Positions 1 to 9,034 of a stretch of DNA of 21,446 bases are shown one piece after another. Below the pieces are notes generated by a model that did not search any database, was not told where the DNA came from, and saw only the letters and a program-made list of their open reading frames with translations. The stretch comes from JBCCLJ01 sp039026915 (lineage in GTDB: Bacteria; Acidobacteriota; Thermoanaerobaculia; Multivoradales; Multivoraceae). The stretch spans positions 1 through 21,446 of the forward strand of contig JBCCLJ010000118.1 in the NCBI GenBank assembly GCA_039026915.1, read 5' to 3'. The stretch's first letter is position 1. Every line of letters starts with the position of its first letter. The translations under genes and the position numbers were made by a program.

Positions 1-358
1 CACAGCGCTCCGTTTGCGAGGCGCCGGCATCGCGAAGAGCCGCGCGCGCCGTGTGCAGGGTCCAGAGGAAGACGGAGTCCAGCCCGGCGAGCTCGGCCGC
101 TTCGACGGCGAAGCCTTCCGGATCGAAGACGTCGTCGAAGTTGCGCACGTAGCCCCCGCGATCCGACCAGGTGCCATCCTCAGCGGCAGAGCCCGCGTCG
201 CGGAGCACCCGGGCGGTGTCGACACGCCACCGTCCCTCGGGGACCGGACCGAGGAGATCGCGCCCTTCGAGCACGTTCTGCCACAGCTCGCTCGGCGACA
301 GCGCGCCGGGCAGCGTGCATGCACGCCCGACGATGGCGATCGGTTCGAAAGCAGGCAA
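1..358 (-). CDS. pfaC: PfaC-like polyketide/PUFA synthase, N-terminal KS fragment (partial)
   Basis: This is the first 119 codons of a ketosynthase gene that runs off the left edge. The frame reads EPIAIVGRACTLPG about six residues in, then LSPSELWQNVLEGRDLL and a VPEGRW stretch, which is the standard N-terminus of a type I beta-ketoacyl synthase and fits the KS that opens PfaC (Pfa3) proteins. In known clusters that protein also carries a chain-length-factor-like KS and tandem FabA-like dehydratases, but none of these is visible here. No in-frame ATG or GTG exists before the KS core. The only plausible start is TTG at 358-356, 18 nt after the pfaA stop and without a good Shine-Dalgarno, so it probably depends on translational coupling. 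The frame is the same as pfaA, interrupted only by that TGA. The KS assignment is firm; the PfaC label rests on gene order. Confidence 0.8.
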   Translation of the reverse strand, partial: MPAFEPIAIVGRACTLPGALSPSELWQNVLEGRDLLGPVPEGRWRVDTARVLRDAGSAAEDGTWSDRGGYVRNFDDVFDPEGFAVEAAELAGLDSVFLWTLHTARAALRDAGASQTERC

Positions 359-376
359 GACGACAGACCGGGAAGG

Positions 377-3300
377 TCAGCCGCCCGCGACGGCGGAGCC
401 GCGCGACGGCAGCAGGTGCGTGACCACACCCTCCATTCGAGCCACGACCGCGCCACTCTCGTCGACGAAGTCGACGTCGGAGACCGTCTTCGAGCCCTCG
501 GCACTGACGCCTCGCAGACTCGCTCGCAGGCTACCGACCGACGGAGCGACGCCGCCGAACTGGACCCGACCGATCGAGGTCGGCAGCGTTGCGCCACCGA
601 GCACACGATCGGCCCAGAGGAGAGCAAGCTGGAGGCCGCCGTCGAGCGCGACCGGATCGGTGCGCCACGGAGCCGCGGGGTGCGCACCCCACGTCGTCTT
701 GGCGACACCGTGGAGATCCGCGATGACGCCGCCGTCGGAGATGCCCTCGACGCGCTCGATCATCTGGAACCCTGGGCCGTGAAAGAGCACGCCATCCGTC
801 GCGTAGACCGCTCGAGCGCCCCACTCCTCGAGATCGAGGACTTCCGCAGACTCCGTTCTCGGAGCCTCCGGGCTCTCGACCAGCTCCGCCTTGGCCCGGT
901 AGTGGAGGCGACCTTCACCGTCACTGAGCTCGAGGCCCGCGATGAGTCCCTGTCCGTTGCTCAGCTGCTCGCAGCGTACGACGAGGCGTGTGTCCGCGCT
1001 CTCGAAGGCGGCCAGTGACACACCGCGCACGACTTCGACGTCGTGCAGCGCCTGCAGGCTCAGATGCGGAGCGAAGGCGCCCGCGGCGCGCGCAAACCAC
1101 TCGATGACGAGGGCGACGGGCACCACCGGCGTGCCTTCGATCGCATGGTCGCGCAGGTAGGAGTGCGAGCTCCTGCCGACGACGACGTCGACACGCGATG
1201 TGCGCGGCGCGTCCTGCGGCGCCAGGGCCGCCGGCACCGGCTCGCCGCCGAGAACCAGCTCCACCTCTTGGCGCGGTGACGAACGCAGCTCATCGACGAG
1301 CATGCGCGCGCCGACGGCGAGGGGAATCAGCGGCACTCCCATCGTCTCGAAGTGAGCCTTGAGCGACGGCGTCACCATGCCGCCCTCCCAGGGTCCCCAA
1401 CCGAGCGTCTTGACGACGCAGCGGTCGCCGCGGCGCCGAGACTCGGCGTGCGCGACCTTGCCCAGCGTCTCGTTGGCCATGGCGTAGTCGCTCTGACCGA
1501 CGTTGCCGCAGCGTGCGGCCACCGACGAGAAGAGCACCAGGGCGCTGAGCTCGTCCGCCTTCGTCGCGTCGAGCAGAGCTCGCAGGCCCGCGACCTTCGT
1601 GTCGAAGACGCGGTCGAACTGGTCGTCCGACTTGAGCTCGATCTCCTTGTCGGCCAGCACTCCGGCTCCGTGGACCAGGGCGTGAATACCTCCCCAGCGC
1701 TGACGCACGGCGTCGAGCGCCGCGTCGAGCGCGTCGGGGTCGGCGACGTCAGCCGAGAGGTAACAGGCTTCGGAGCCCGCGGACTGAATGGCCTTCAGCG
1801 TCTCGTGGATCTCGCGCGTTGCGAGGAGCTTGCCGACGCGACGGCCGAGATCGGCCGGCGTCAGCGCTTCGCCGCGAGCCTGGGCGTCGGCGAGGAGAGC
1901 CTTCTTGAGCGACGCGTCGCCGTCGACGCCGTGGCAGCAGGAGGGCTCCTCTTCGAGCTCGCTGCGGCCCAGCAGTGCGAACTTGAGCGAGGCGGCACCG
2001 GCCAGCTCGACCAACGTCGCGGCGGTGACGCCGCGCGCTCCGCCCGTGGCGACGACGACCTGCCCGGGGCTCAGAGCGAGATCGCCACTCGGCGCCTCCC
2101 GCAGACGATCGACGAGCGCGAACCTCACGCCGTCCTCGCTCAGTCCGACCTCGGTCTCGGGTCCGCCGGCGAAGAGCTCCGCGATCAGAGCGTCGGCGAG
2201 CTCAGCGGGACGGCGCGAGCCGCGCTCCAGATCGACGGCCTTCGCTGCGACGCCCGGCCACTCCAGGCCGGCGGTGCGCGCCAGAGAGGCGAGACCGGCC
2301 AACCACTCTCGATGGAGGCCGTGCTCGGTCAGACCGAAGCGCCCGCCCGTGTCCTGCACAGTCACGTAGAGGCCCGACTCGCCGTCGAGGTGCGCGAGGC
2401 GCTGCGCGGCGGAACGAGCCGTCTTGAAGGCCTGACGAGCAACGGAGATCGCTTCGTCTTCGGAGGACACGTCACGCAGTCCGCTCAGATCGATGACGCC
2501 GCGAAGATTCACCGGAGCCGAGGTCGCGTCCGTGAGCACGGCGTCGACGCCGTGCGCCGAGAGGCGCTCGATGAGCTGCTCTGCGAGACCGGTGCCGTCG
2601 TTGGTCACCCACAGCACTCCCTGGCCGAAGAGACCTTCCTGCGCCATTCCGAGCGGCGGACGCTCGACGGCCTCGAGGACGAAACGGCCCAGCTGCTTCG
2701 GCACCGAAGGTTCCGGCGAGGGCTGCGCCTCGGTCATCGCAGGCGCGACTCCCGCAGCGCTCGCGGCTCCCGTGCCGCCGAGCAGCCCGTCCATGTAGTC
2801 GACGACCTGACCGACCGTCACCAACGTCGCCATGACCGACGTATCCACCTCCGGCATGCCCGGCGCCTTCGCCGAAACCTCGGACAGGATCTCGACGCGC
2901 TTGATCGAGTCGATGCCCAGGTCGGCCTCGAGCTCCATCTCCATGCCGAGCATTTCCTGCGGATAGCCCGTCTTCTCCGAAACGACCTCGAGCATCAGAG
3001 CGCGCATGTCGACGCCCGGCGCTGCGCCGAGCGCGGCGGCCTCAACGGGCGCGGTCGGAGCCGGGGGCGCAGCCTGTGAGGCGGGTGCCGACTCGGAAGG
3101 GGACGGCGGCAGCGGCGCCTGGACCGCGAGCGTCTGGGCCTCGGGGGAAGGAACCTGGGGCTCCGGGATCTGAGGAGCCAGAGCTTGGGGGGCGGGCACC
3201 TGAGGCGCTGGCACTTGGGAGGCTGGGACTTGGGAGGCTGGCACTTGGGAGGCTGGCACTTGGGAAACTGGGACTCGAGCCGGCGGAGCCTGAATCGCGG

Positions 3301-6300
3301 GAGTCTGCAGCGTAGGAGCGGGGAGCCCCGCCGGAACCGTCGCCGGCTGACCTTGCAGCACGGCGAGACCCTGGCCCATGGCCTGGAGGAACGCCGTGTG
3401 GCTCTGCGCCACCATCTGCAGGTACATCGAATGCGTCTCTGCCGTCTGACGCTGCGTGTCGAGGAGCTGCTGGCTGAGAGCGGGAGCCACCGGCGCTGCG
3501 ACGGGAGTCGCCGGCGCGGCGGAGGCAGCCGGCGCGGCGGAGGCAGCCGGCGCGACGGGGGCAGCAGGCGGAAGAGGTTTGTTGGATTCAGTCATGTTCG
3601 AGAGGGTGGGTTCCTCGGCGGCCGGAGGCAACGCGGCCTGCGGCGGGCGCTCGGGGTTGGGAGCAGGAAGATCGGCGGCGCCGCCCGGAGGAGGATACGG
3701 CTTGCCGTAGTTCGAGCCGTTGATGGCGATAGTGAGCTTGGGCTGGTGACGCTCCGCAGGATCTTCGGGCGGGCCATAGCCCTGCCAGAGTGCCGTGAGA
3801 TCGAGCGCACGTCCTTCGCAGAGCAGCGAGCCGAGGGCGTCGAGGAAGCCGAAGAGTCCGGCTTTGCCCTTGCGATCCACTGCGACGGCACGATGATCCC
3901 GATCGCCGAGGATCCTACCGATCAGACCCGTCTGAATGGAACCCGGTCCGACTTCGACGAAGGTGCGGAAGCCGTCCGCGTACATCGTCTCGATCATGTC
4001 GACGTAGCGCACCGGCGAAGCCAGCTGCTGCGCGACGGTCGTGCGCAGCTCGTCGAGGTCGTCGGCGTGGCGCCGAGCCGTCGTGTTGGAGTAGACGGCA
4101 CGCCCCGGCGCAAGCAGCTTCGTCGCGCTGAGCGCCGTGCCGAGCTCTTCGCTCGCCGCAGCGACGACCGGTGAGTGGAAGGCGGTCGCGACCTGTAAAC
4201 GCTTGCTGGCAACGCCCTTCTCCGCGAGCTGCTGCTCGGCCGCTTCGATGGCGCTCGTCGGACCGGAGAGCACGACCTGCTGCGGCGAGTTGTGGTTGGC
4301 GATGACCACGTCCGGCCCGAGAGACTCGAGCAGCTCTTCGACCTTCTCGAGAGGCTGAGACAGCGCAATCATCGCACCGGGCACCGAGGCGGCGTCGCGC
4401 ATCAGCTCGCCGCGGGTGCGAGCGATCTGGAAGAAGTCGTCCTCGCTGAGCGAGCCGGCCGCGTGCAGTGCGCTGATCTCGCCGAAGCTGTGACCGGCGT
4501 AGCCTTCTGCTTCGATGCCGAGCTCGCGCAGGACGGCGAGATACGAAGCGCTGGTGACGCCGATCGCGGGCTGCGCCCACTCGGTCGCCGAAAGCCGCTC
4601 TCTCAGCATCGACTTCGAAGCGTCGTCGAAGGCGGTCTGGGGATAGACCACGTGGTGCAGCCGCAGCCCCGGCTCCCACTCGTTCGCGGCCGCGCGATCC
4701 CAGACCTCGAGCGCCGAACTGAAGTGCATGGCGAGCGCACCGCCCATGTCGATCTGCTGACTGCCCTGGCCCGAGAAGACGAAGGCGACTCTGCCCTCGG
4801 CTGCGTCGCCGACTCCGTAGCGCACGCCGTCGGGGCGCTCGAAGGCGGTACCCGGATCCTTGTCGATTGCTTCGGCCGACTGCGTCAGCTTCACGACGAG
4901 GTCGGCTTCGCTCGTCGCGACGACGAGCAGTCGCGCTCCTGCCGTCGCGTCGAAGTCTTGCGCCGAGCGCCAGGCTTCCCAAGCGAGAGCGCCCGCGACG
5001 CCGGCCCGCTCGGCGACTTCGCGCGCGAGCCGCGCGAGATCCTGCCCCGACGCGGCGTGCAGCGCCACCAGCTCGCTGTCGGTCGAGCGCAGCCGCGGCG
5101 CGCGGGTCGCACCCTCACCGCTCTCCGGGAGGTATTCGCCGAGCGTCACGTGGAAGTTCGAGCCGCCGAAGCCGAAGGAGCTGACCGAAGCGCGCCGCGG
5201 GTGGCTCGCATCGCGAACCCAGGGGCGGGACCGCGTGCTCAGATGAAAGGGCGACGTCTCGAGCTCGAGGCCAGGATTCGGCCGCTCCACTTTGATCGTC
5301 GGCGGCAGTACGCCGTGGTTGAGCGCCAGGACCGTCTTGAAGAGACCGGCAGCGCCGGCGGCCGCTTTGGCGTGCCCGATCTGCGACTTCACCGAGCCCA
5401 GAGCGCACCACTGGTTGTCGTCGCGCTCGGACTCCTCGAAGGCCATGCGCAGACCGGCGAACTCGGCAGCGTCGCCGGCGATCGTGCCGGTGCCGTGCGC
5501 TTCCATGAGCTCGACCGTGCCCGGGTCGTAGCCGGCCCGCTCATAAGTGCGTCGCAGGGCCTTGGCCTGCCCCGCAGAGACCGGCGCGTAGACGCTCTTC
5601 GAGCGACCGTCCGAGGACGATGCCAGGCCGTGGATGACCGCGTAGATGCGGTCGCCGTCGCGCTCGGCGTCCTCGAGCCGCTTGAGCGCCACCATGCTCA
5701 GGCCCTCGGCGAGCATCGTGCCGTCGGCTTGATCGGAGAACGGCCGGCAGTCTCCCGTCTTCGACAGAGCCGGCGTCTTCGAGAAGCACATGAACATGAA
5801 GATGTCGTTCATCGTGTCGACGCCGCCGGCAATGACCACGTCCGAGTCGCCGAGCAGCAGCTCGTTGATGCCCATCGAAAGCGCCGAGAAGGTCGACGCG
5901 CAGGCCGCGTCGGTGACGCAGTTCGTGCCGCCGAGATCGAGCCGGTTGGCGATACGCCCAGCGACGACGTTGCCGAGCAGCCCCGGGAAGGTGCTCTCAT
6001 TCCAGTCGGTGTAGTGGGAGGCAATGCGCTCGCAGATCTGCTCGACCTCGCTCTCCGGTACGCCGCTCTCGCGGAGGGCCTTCGACCACACCGGACGCTG
6101 CAGCCGGCTGACCATCGAGCCCAGCAGCTCCTGCCCCGAGGTCACGCCGAGAATCACCGACATGCGCTCGCGCGGCTGTTCGCCGAGGCGGCCTCTGGCG
6201 GCGTCTTCGAGCACTTGCTGAGCGACGATCAGAGCCAGCACCTGCGAGGTGTCCGTCTCCGGCAGGATGTTTGGCGGCACGCCCCAGCGCATCGCATCGA

Positions 6301-6541
6301 ACTCCACGTCGGGCAGGAAGGCACCGCGATTCGCATAGGTCTTGTCCGGCACCGAAGGATCGGCGTCGTAGTAGTCCTCGAGCAGCCAGTGGCTCGCCGG
6401 TACGTCGGTGATCAGATCGTTGCCTTCGAGAATGTCGCGCCAGAAGCCGGTGGCGTCGAGCGAGCCGGGAAAGAGGGCGCTGACGCCGACGACGGCGATG
6501 TCGCGGCCCTGCTCGGAGGCGTTCTTCTTGGAATCCGTCAT
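377..6541 (-). CDS. pfaA: PfaA-like PUFA/secondary-lipid synthase, KS-AT-ACP-KR-DH
   Basis: A multidomain iterative synthase that elongates acyl chains on its own carrier domain. Residue numbers here count from an upstream in-frame ATG at 6604. KS: Cys235 (TDAACAS), His370 (EAHGTGT), His411 (IGHAKAA). AT: VFSGQGSQ, Ser706 in GHSFGE, His810 in AFHSP. A Pro/Ala-rich linker with VPASQ repeats follows, then one ACP with Ser1233 in LGIDSIKRVEIL, a ketoreductase (TGGARG near 1520, Tyr1707 in SDYAMAN), and a C-terminal hotdog dehydratase (His1820 in DHAIEGTPVVP, Asp1988 in LDGGLQ). The KS-AT-ACP-KR-DH order matches myxobacterial Pfa2. A single ACP is unusual, since PUFA synthases normally carry several in tandem. 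I prefer the ATG at 6541 (MTDSKKN, 2054 aa), 37 nt after pfaD, over the ATG at 6604, which would overlap pfaD by 26 nt; neither has a strong Shine-Dalgarno. The lipid product cannot be deduced. Confidence 0.93.
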   Translation of the reverse strand: MTDSKKNASEQGRDIAVVGVSALFPGSLDATGFWRDILEGNDLITDVPASHWLLEDYYDADPSVPDKTYANRGAFLPDVEFDAMRWGVPPNILPETDTSQVLALIVAQQVLEDAARGRLGEQPRERMSVILGVTSGQELLGSMVSRLQRPVWSKALRESGVPESEVEQICERIASHYTDWNESTFPGLLGNVVAGRIANRLDLGGTNCVTDAACASTFSALSMGINELLLGDSDVVIAGGVDTMNDIFMFMCFSKTPALSKTGDCRPFSDQADGTMLAEGLSMVALKRLEDAERDGDRIYAVIHGLASSSDGRSKSVYAPVSAGQAKALRRTYERAGYDPGTVELMEAHGTGTIAGDAAEFAGLRMAFEESERDDNQWCALGSVKSQIGHAKAAAGAAGLFKTVLALNHGVLPPTIKVERPNPGLELETSPFHLSTRSRPWVRDASHPRRASVSSFGFGGSNFHVTLGEYLPESGEGATRAPRLRSTDSELVALHAASGQDLARLAREVAERAGVAGALAWEAWRSAQDFDATAGARLLVVATSEADLVVKLTQSAEAIDKDPGTAFERPDGVRYGVGDAAEGRVAFVFSGQGSQQIDMGGALAMHFSSALEVWDRAAANEWEPGLRLHHVVYPQTAFDDASKSMLRERLSATEWAQPAIGVTSASYLAVLRELGIEAEGYAGHSFGEISALHAAGSLSEDDFFQIARTRGELMRDAASVPGAMIALSQPLEKVEELLESLGPDVVIANHNSPQQVVLSGPTSAIEAAEQQLAEKGVASKRLQVATAFHSPVVAAASEELGTALSATKLLAPGRAVYSNTTARRHADDLDELRTTVAQQLASPVRYVDMIETMYADGFRTFVEVGPGSIQTGLIGRILGDRDHRAVAVDRKGKAGLFGFLDALGSLLCEGRALDLTALWQGYGPPEDPAERHQPKLTIAINGSNYGKPYPPPGGAADLPAPNPERPPQAALPPAAEEPTLSNMTESNKPLPPAAPVAPAASAAPAASAAPATPVAAPVAPALSQQLLDTQRQTAETHSMYLQMVAQSHTAFLQAMGQGLAVLQGQPATVPAGLPAPTLQTPAIQAPPARVPVSQVPASQVPASQVPASQVPAPQVPAPQALAPQIPEPQVPSPEAQTLAVQAPLPPSPSESAPASQAAPPAPTAPVEAAALGAAPGVDMRALMLEVVSEKTGYPQEMLGMEMELEADLGIDSIKRVEILSEVSAKAPGMPEVDTSVMATLVTVGQVVDYMDGLLGGTGAASAAGVAPAMTEAQPSPEPSVPKQLGRFVLEAVERPPLGMAQEGLFGQGVLWVTNDGTGLAEQLIERLSAHGVDAVLTDATSAPVNLRGVIDLSGLRDVSSEDEAISVARQAFKTARSAAQRLAHLDGESGLYVTVQDTGGRFGLTEHGLHREWLAGLASLARTAGLEWPGVAAKAVDLERGSRRPAELADALIAELFAGGPETEVGLSEDGVRFALVDRLREAPSGDLALSPGQVVVATGGARGVTAATLVELAGAASLKFALLGRSELEEEPSCCHGVDGDASLKKALLADAQARGEALTPADLGRRVGKLLATREIHETLKAIQSAGSEACYLSADVADPDALDAALDAVRQRWGGIHALVHGAGVLADKEIELKSDDQFDRVFDTKVAGLRALLDATKADELSALVLFSSVAARCGNVGQSDYAMANETLGKVAHAESRRRGDRCVVKTLGWGPWEGGMVTPSLKAHFETMGVPLIPLAVGARMLVDELRSSPRQEVELVLGGEPVPAALAPQDAPRTSRVDVVVGRSSHSYLRDHAIEGTPVVPVALVIEWFARAAGAFAPHLSLQALHDVEVVRGVSLAAFESADTRLVVRCEQLSNGQGLIAGLELSDGEGRLHYRAKAELVESPEAPRTESAEVLDLEEWGARAVYATDGVLFHGPGFQMIERVEGISDGGVIADLHGVAKTTWGAHPAAPWRTDPVALDGGLQLALLWADRVLGGATLPTSIGRVQFGGVAPSVGSLRASLRGVSAEGSKTVSDVDFVDESGAVVARMEGVVTHLLPSRGSAVAGG
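3199..3273 (-). repeat. 15-bp tandem repeat encoding VPASQ units in the PfaA linker
   Basis: Four near-identical 15-bp units lie at 3214-3273, with a degenerate fifth at 3199-3213. On the coding strand they give repeated V-P-(A/V)-S-Q between the AT and ACP domains, and looser PAPQ/PEPQ copies continue downstream. A second, shorter 18-bp repeat coding for SAAPAA lies near 3515-3555. Such low-complexity Pro/Ala/Gln tethers are typical flexible linkers next to carrier domains. The near-perfect DNA identity suggests recent slippage expansion. Confidence 0.85.
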
Positions 6542-6578
6542 GGTTCTGTCTCGAAGAAGTGAAGGGAGGTCTGAGAGT

Positions 6579-8174
6579 TCAAGCGAGAAGTCGCGGTTCG
6601 ACATCGAAGGCGGAAGCCGGCATCGGCACGCCGACGACCCGGAGCTGCTGGGCGCGTGTGATCTGGGCCGCGCCTTCCATCAGGTTGCGAGCGACCTGAA
6701 CGACGGAGCGCTGCGCCGGCTCCTCGAGGAAGCTGCCAGCGGCCCACGCGTTGAAGGCTCCCATCGCCGGACCGCACCAGATCTGGTAGTCGCCGCGACG
6801 GTCGTCGAGGCCGTGAATCGCCCACTTGCTCGCCTGGCCGAGATAGGAGCGAAAGACGAGGGCCATGCGGTGTTTCGCGTCCGCGTCGCCGCGCTCGGCC
6901 TCGCGCGGATCGCGCTCGATCCAGAAGTCTCGCGTGCTCTGCCAGGACTCTTCGACCGTCGCCCGAAGGACGTCGCGTTCAAGCTTCTGGCGTTCGTCGG
7001 CGGGGATGGCCTCGAGAGAATCGTGCGCGCGGTAGAGCTCATACAGCTTGCGCGCGCGCGCGGCGAAGAGCGTGCCGCGCTGCAGGACCTGAACCTCGAC
7101 GCCGAGCTCGAACATGTCGGCCGCGGGAGCCATGACGACGTCAGCCAATCCTGCCTGGGCGAGCATCTTCTTGCCGTCTTCGTGCAGTCCGGACTCGACG
7201 CAGCCCTGGTTCACCGAGCCGGTGACGACGTAGGCAGCGCCGAGGGAAAAGGCTGCGGCCACGGCGGCCGGCGTACCGAGGCCGCCCGCCGCACCGAGGC
7301 GGAGGGAAATGCCGTCGCCACGCTGCGCGACGATGTCGTCGCGGAGTGCGGCGATCGTCGGCAGCAGAGCGGTCAGCGGACGGTTGTCGGTATGTCCCCC
7401 CGAATCCGACTCGACGGTGTAGTCCTGCGCAACGGGCAGCGTCGCTCCGATCTCGGCCTCCGCCGCCGTCAGCTTGCCGGCTGCAACCAGCGCCTGCAGC
7501 ATCTCGGCGGGCGCCGGCTCCATGAATCGACGCGCAACTTCGGGCCGCGAGATCTTGGCGAAGAGATGGTTCTTCCGCTGCACCGCACCCTGCGCGTCAC
7601 GCTTGAGGCCGTGGTAGGCGTACTGCACGACGAAGGGCGTCAGACTCATGTAGGCCGCCGCCGAGACGCGGCGCACGCCGCGGCGCACGTAGAGATCAGC
7701 CACGGCCGCTTCGAGGTCGGGCTCGTTCGGCGAGTGAATCAGATTCGAGCCCCAGCTCGCGGAGCCGACTCGAGCTTCGATCGTGTCGATCGCCGCTTCG
7801 ATGCGCCCCGGATCGAGTCCGGCGGCTCCGAAGAACGAAAGAAAGCCGGCGTTGGCCATGGCGCAGACGAGCTCGGTACTGGCGATGCCGTTGGCCATCG
7901 CTCCCGCAACGTAGGGAAAACGCACGCCGTGAAGCTCCGTGAACGAGCGGTCGCCCAGCCACTCCGGATAGAGCGCGGGAAGCTGAGCGATGACGGTCCA
8001 AGGCGCGTCGGCCGGAGCGTCGGCCTGAAGGGCAGCAGGCAATACGCCGAGGGCCCCGGTGGCGCCGTCCTGCACGATGCAGACGGCTTCGCGGAGCGTT
8101 TCTGTGACCCGGCCCAGATCGGCAGGGCGGTAGGCGGGCTCGGGCGCCGCGGCGCGAGGCTCTTTCACGGTCAA
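6579..8174 (-). CDS. pfaD: PfaD-like trans-acting enoyl reductase (FMN-dependent)
   Basis: A 531-residue TIM-barrel protein of the 2-nitropropane dioxygenase/PfaD family, which reduces enoyl intermediates in trans for Pfa synthases. Supporting motifs are VAGAMANGIAS near residue 90, ESDSGGHTDNRP near 260 (flavin site and conserved His) and RLGAAGGLGTP followed by FSLGAAYVVTGSVNQG near 295-325. The C-terminal half, with WCGPAMGAFNAW, is the PfaD-specific extension. The start is taken as TTG at 8174, since GGAGG lies 9 nt upstream; the alternative GTG at 8168 would sit 15 nt from that site. It is the first gene of the operon, with pfaA following. As in myxobacterial pfa1-pfa2-pfa3 clusters, the ER gene comes first. 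Confidence 0.93.
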   Translation of the reverse strand: MTVKEPRAAAPEPAYRPADLGRVTETLREAVCIVQDGATGALGVLPAALQADAPADAPWTVIAQLPALYPEWLGDRSFTELHGVRFPYVAGAMANGIASTELVCAMANAGFLSFFGAAGLDPGRIEAAIDTIEARVGSASWGSNLIHSPNEPDLEAAVADLYVRRGVRRVSAAAYMSLTPFVVQYAYHGLKRDAQGAVQRKNHLFAKISRPEVARRFMEPAPAEMLQALVAAGKLTAAEAEIGATLPVAQDYTVESDSGGHTDNRPLTALLPTIAALRDDIVAQRGDGISLRLGAAGGLGTPAAVAAAFSLGAAYVVTGSVNQGCVESGLHEDGKKMLAQAGLADVVMAPAADMFELGVEVQVLQRGTLFAARARKLYELYRAHDSLEAIPADERQKLERDVLRATVEESWQSTRDFWIERDPREAERGDADAKHRMALVFRSYLGQASKWAIHGLDDRRGDYQIWCGPAMGAFNAWAAGSFLEEPAQRSVVQVARNLMEGAAQITRAQQLRVVGVPMPASAFDVEPRLLA

Positions 8175-8334
8175 GGTCGCAGGCCTCCGCCGGGCTTCTC
8201 GGTGTGTTCTGTGGACAAGTGTTCTCGCAGACGGAGAGCCGCTGAGAGCAGCTCAACTCGCGCACTATAGCCACTGCCTACCGAAACATGAAGTGCAAAA
8301 GGAAAAGAGTTGATCTTTCGCGAGACGTCTCACT

Positions 8335-8358
8335 TTCAGTGTATAACTGTACGCTGAA
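8335..8358. promoter_or_regulatory. Palindromic operator between pfaD and the fabR-like gene
   Basis: A 24-bp imperfect dyad with outer arms TTCAGTGTA (8335-8343) and TACGCTGAA (8350-8358); 9 of 12 positions pair across the centre. The inner 18 bp (8338-8355) has half-sites AGTGTATA and TGTACGCT. This resembles, from memory, the AGCGTACA/TGTACGCT type half-sites bound by the FabR/DesT group of TetR repressors. A TATAAC hexamer (8342-8347) lies inside it and could be a -10 element of the regulator gene, while TATAGT on the minus strand (near 8261-8266) could serve pfaD. The site lies 37 bp before the regulator start and about 160 bp before pfaD. Binding is inferred from the neighbouring regulator. 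Confidence 0.7.
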
Positions 8359-8392
8359 TTCAACTTCCACTCCGTCACCGCGTCTCACCACC

Positions 8393-9034
8393 ATGCCAAC
8401 TCGCGACGAGCAAAAGCAGCTGACCCGCCGCGCCATCATCGACGCGGCGCTGGAACTCAGCGCCGAGAACGGGTTCTCGAGCGTCAGCCTGCGCAGCGTC
8501 GCGCGCAAGGCCGGCATCGCGCCCAACGCCTTCTACCGTCACTTCAGCGACATGGAAGAGCTCGGACTCTCGCTGGTCGACGAGATCGGTCTTTCACTGC
8601 GACAGCTCATTCGACAGGCTCGTCGGAGCATCGCCCTCGCCGGCGGACAGAACGTCGTGCGCAACAGCATCGTCTGCTTCATGTCCTTGGCAGACGCCAA
8701 TCCGAACCTCTTTCGCCTGCTCCTCGGCGAAGGTGCTGGCAGCACGCCGACCTTTCGGCGGGCGATCGCCAAGGAGATCCAGCGCTTCACCGACGATCTT
8801 GCCAGCGACCTGGTGCTCGCCGCTGAAGCGACGAACCGGCCGATCTACAACGTCGACCTCGCCGCCGAGGCGATGGTGACGGTCGCCTTCAACCAGGGCG
8901 CCGCGGCGATCGATCTCTCGGCGGACGAGCGGCGCGAGGTCCAGAACCGCATCATCGGTCAGGTCCTGATGATCATGCGCGGTGCTCACGCCGGTCCGAT
9001 CGACCTCAACATGATCGAAGGCAACGAAGAGTGA
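8393..9034 (+). CDS. TetR-family transcriptional repressor, FabR-like
   Basis: A 213-residue TetR protein close to FabR along its length. FabR represses unsaturated fatty acid synthesis genes in E. coli in response to the acyl-thioester pool. Shared features are an N-terminal helix-turn-helix with SLRSVARKAGIAPNAFYRHF (about residues 35-54) and the stretches MEELGLSLVDEIGLSLRQL, NPNLFRLLLGE and AIAKEIQRF; FabR has near-identical segments. The ATG at 8393 is preferred, because an upstream frame from 8288 would place the palindromic operator inside coding sequence. It is divergent from pfaD and overlaps the thioesterase gene by 4 nt. Autoregulation and control of the pfa operon are inferred from the operator in the shared intergenic region. 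Confidence 0.9.
   Translation: MPTRDEQKQLTRRAIIDAALELSAENGFSSVSLRSVARKAGIAPNAFYRHFSDMEELGLSLVDEIGLSLRQLIRQARRSIALAGGQNVVRNSIVCFMSLADANPNLFRLLLGEGAGSTPTFRRAIAKEIQRFTDDLASDLVLAAEATNRPIYNVDLAAEAMVTVAFNQGAAAIDLSADERREVQNRIIGQVLMIMRGAHAGPIDLNMIEGNEE

Noticed and set aside
3199..3273. Possible CRISPR or VNTR element because of the 15-bp repeats.
   Set aside because: The units are directly contiguous without spacers and encode a Pro/Ala linker in frame.
14..8270. Several long open frames on the plus strand (for example 14-1018, 1352-3079, 4292-6562, 6408-8270).
   Set aside because: They lie antisense to pfaC/pfaA/pfaD, show no recognisable domains and have Arg-rich, low-complexity composition typical of shadows in GC-rich genes.
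8288..8392. N-terminal extension of the TetR regulator from ATG 8288.
   Set aside because: It would add 35 residues ahead of the normal TetR start and place the operator within coding sequence; MPTRDEQKQ at 8393 fits the family.
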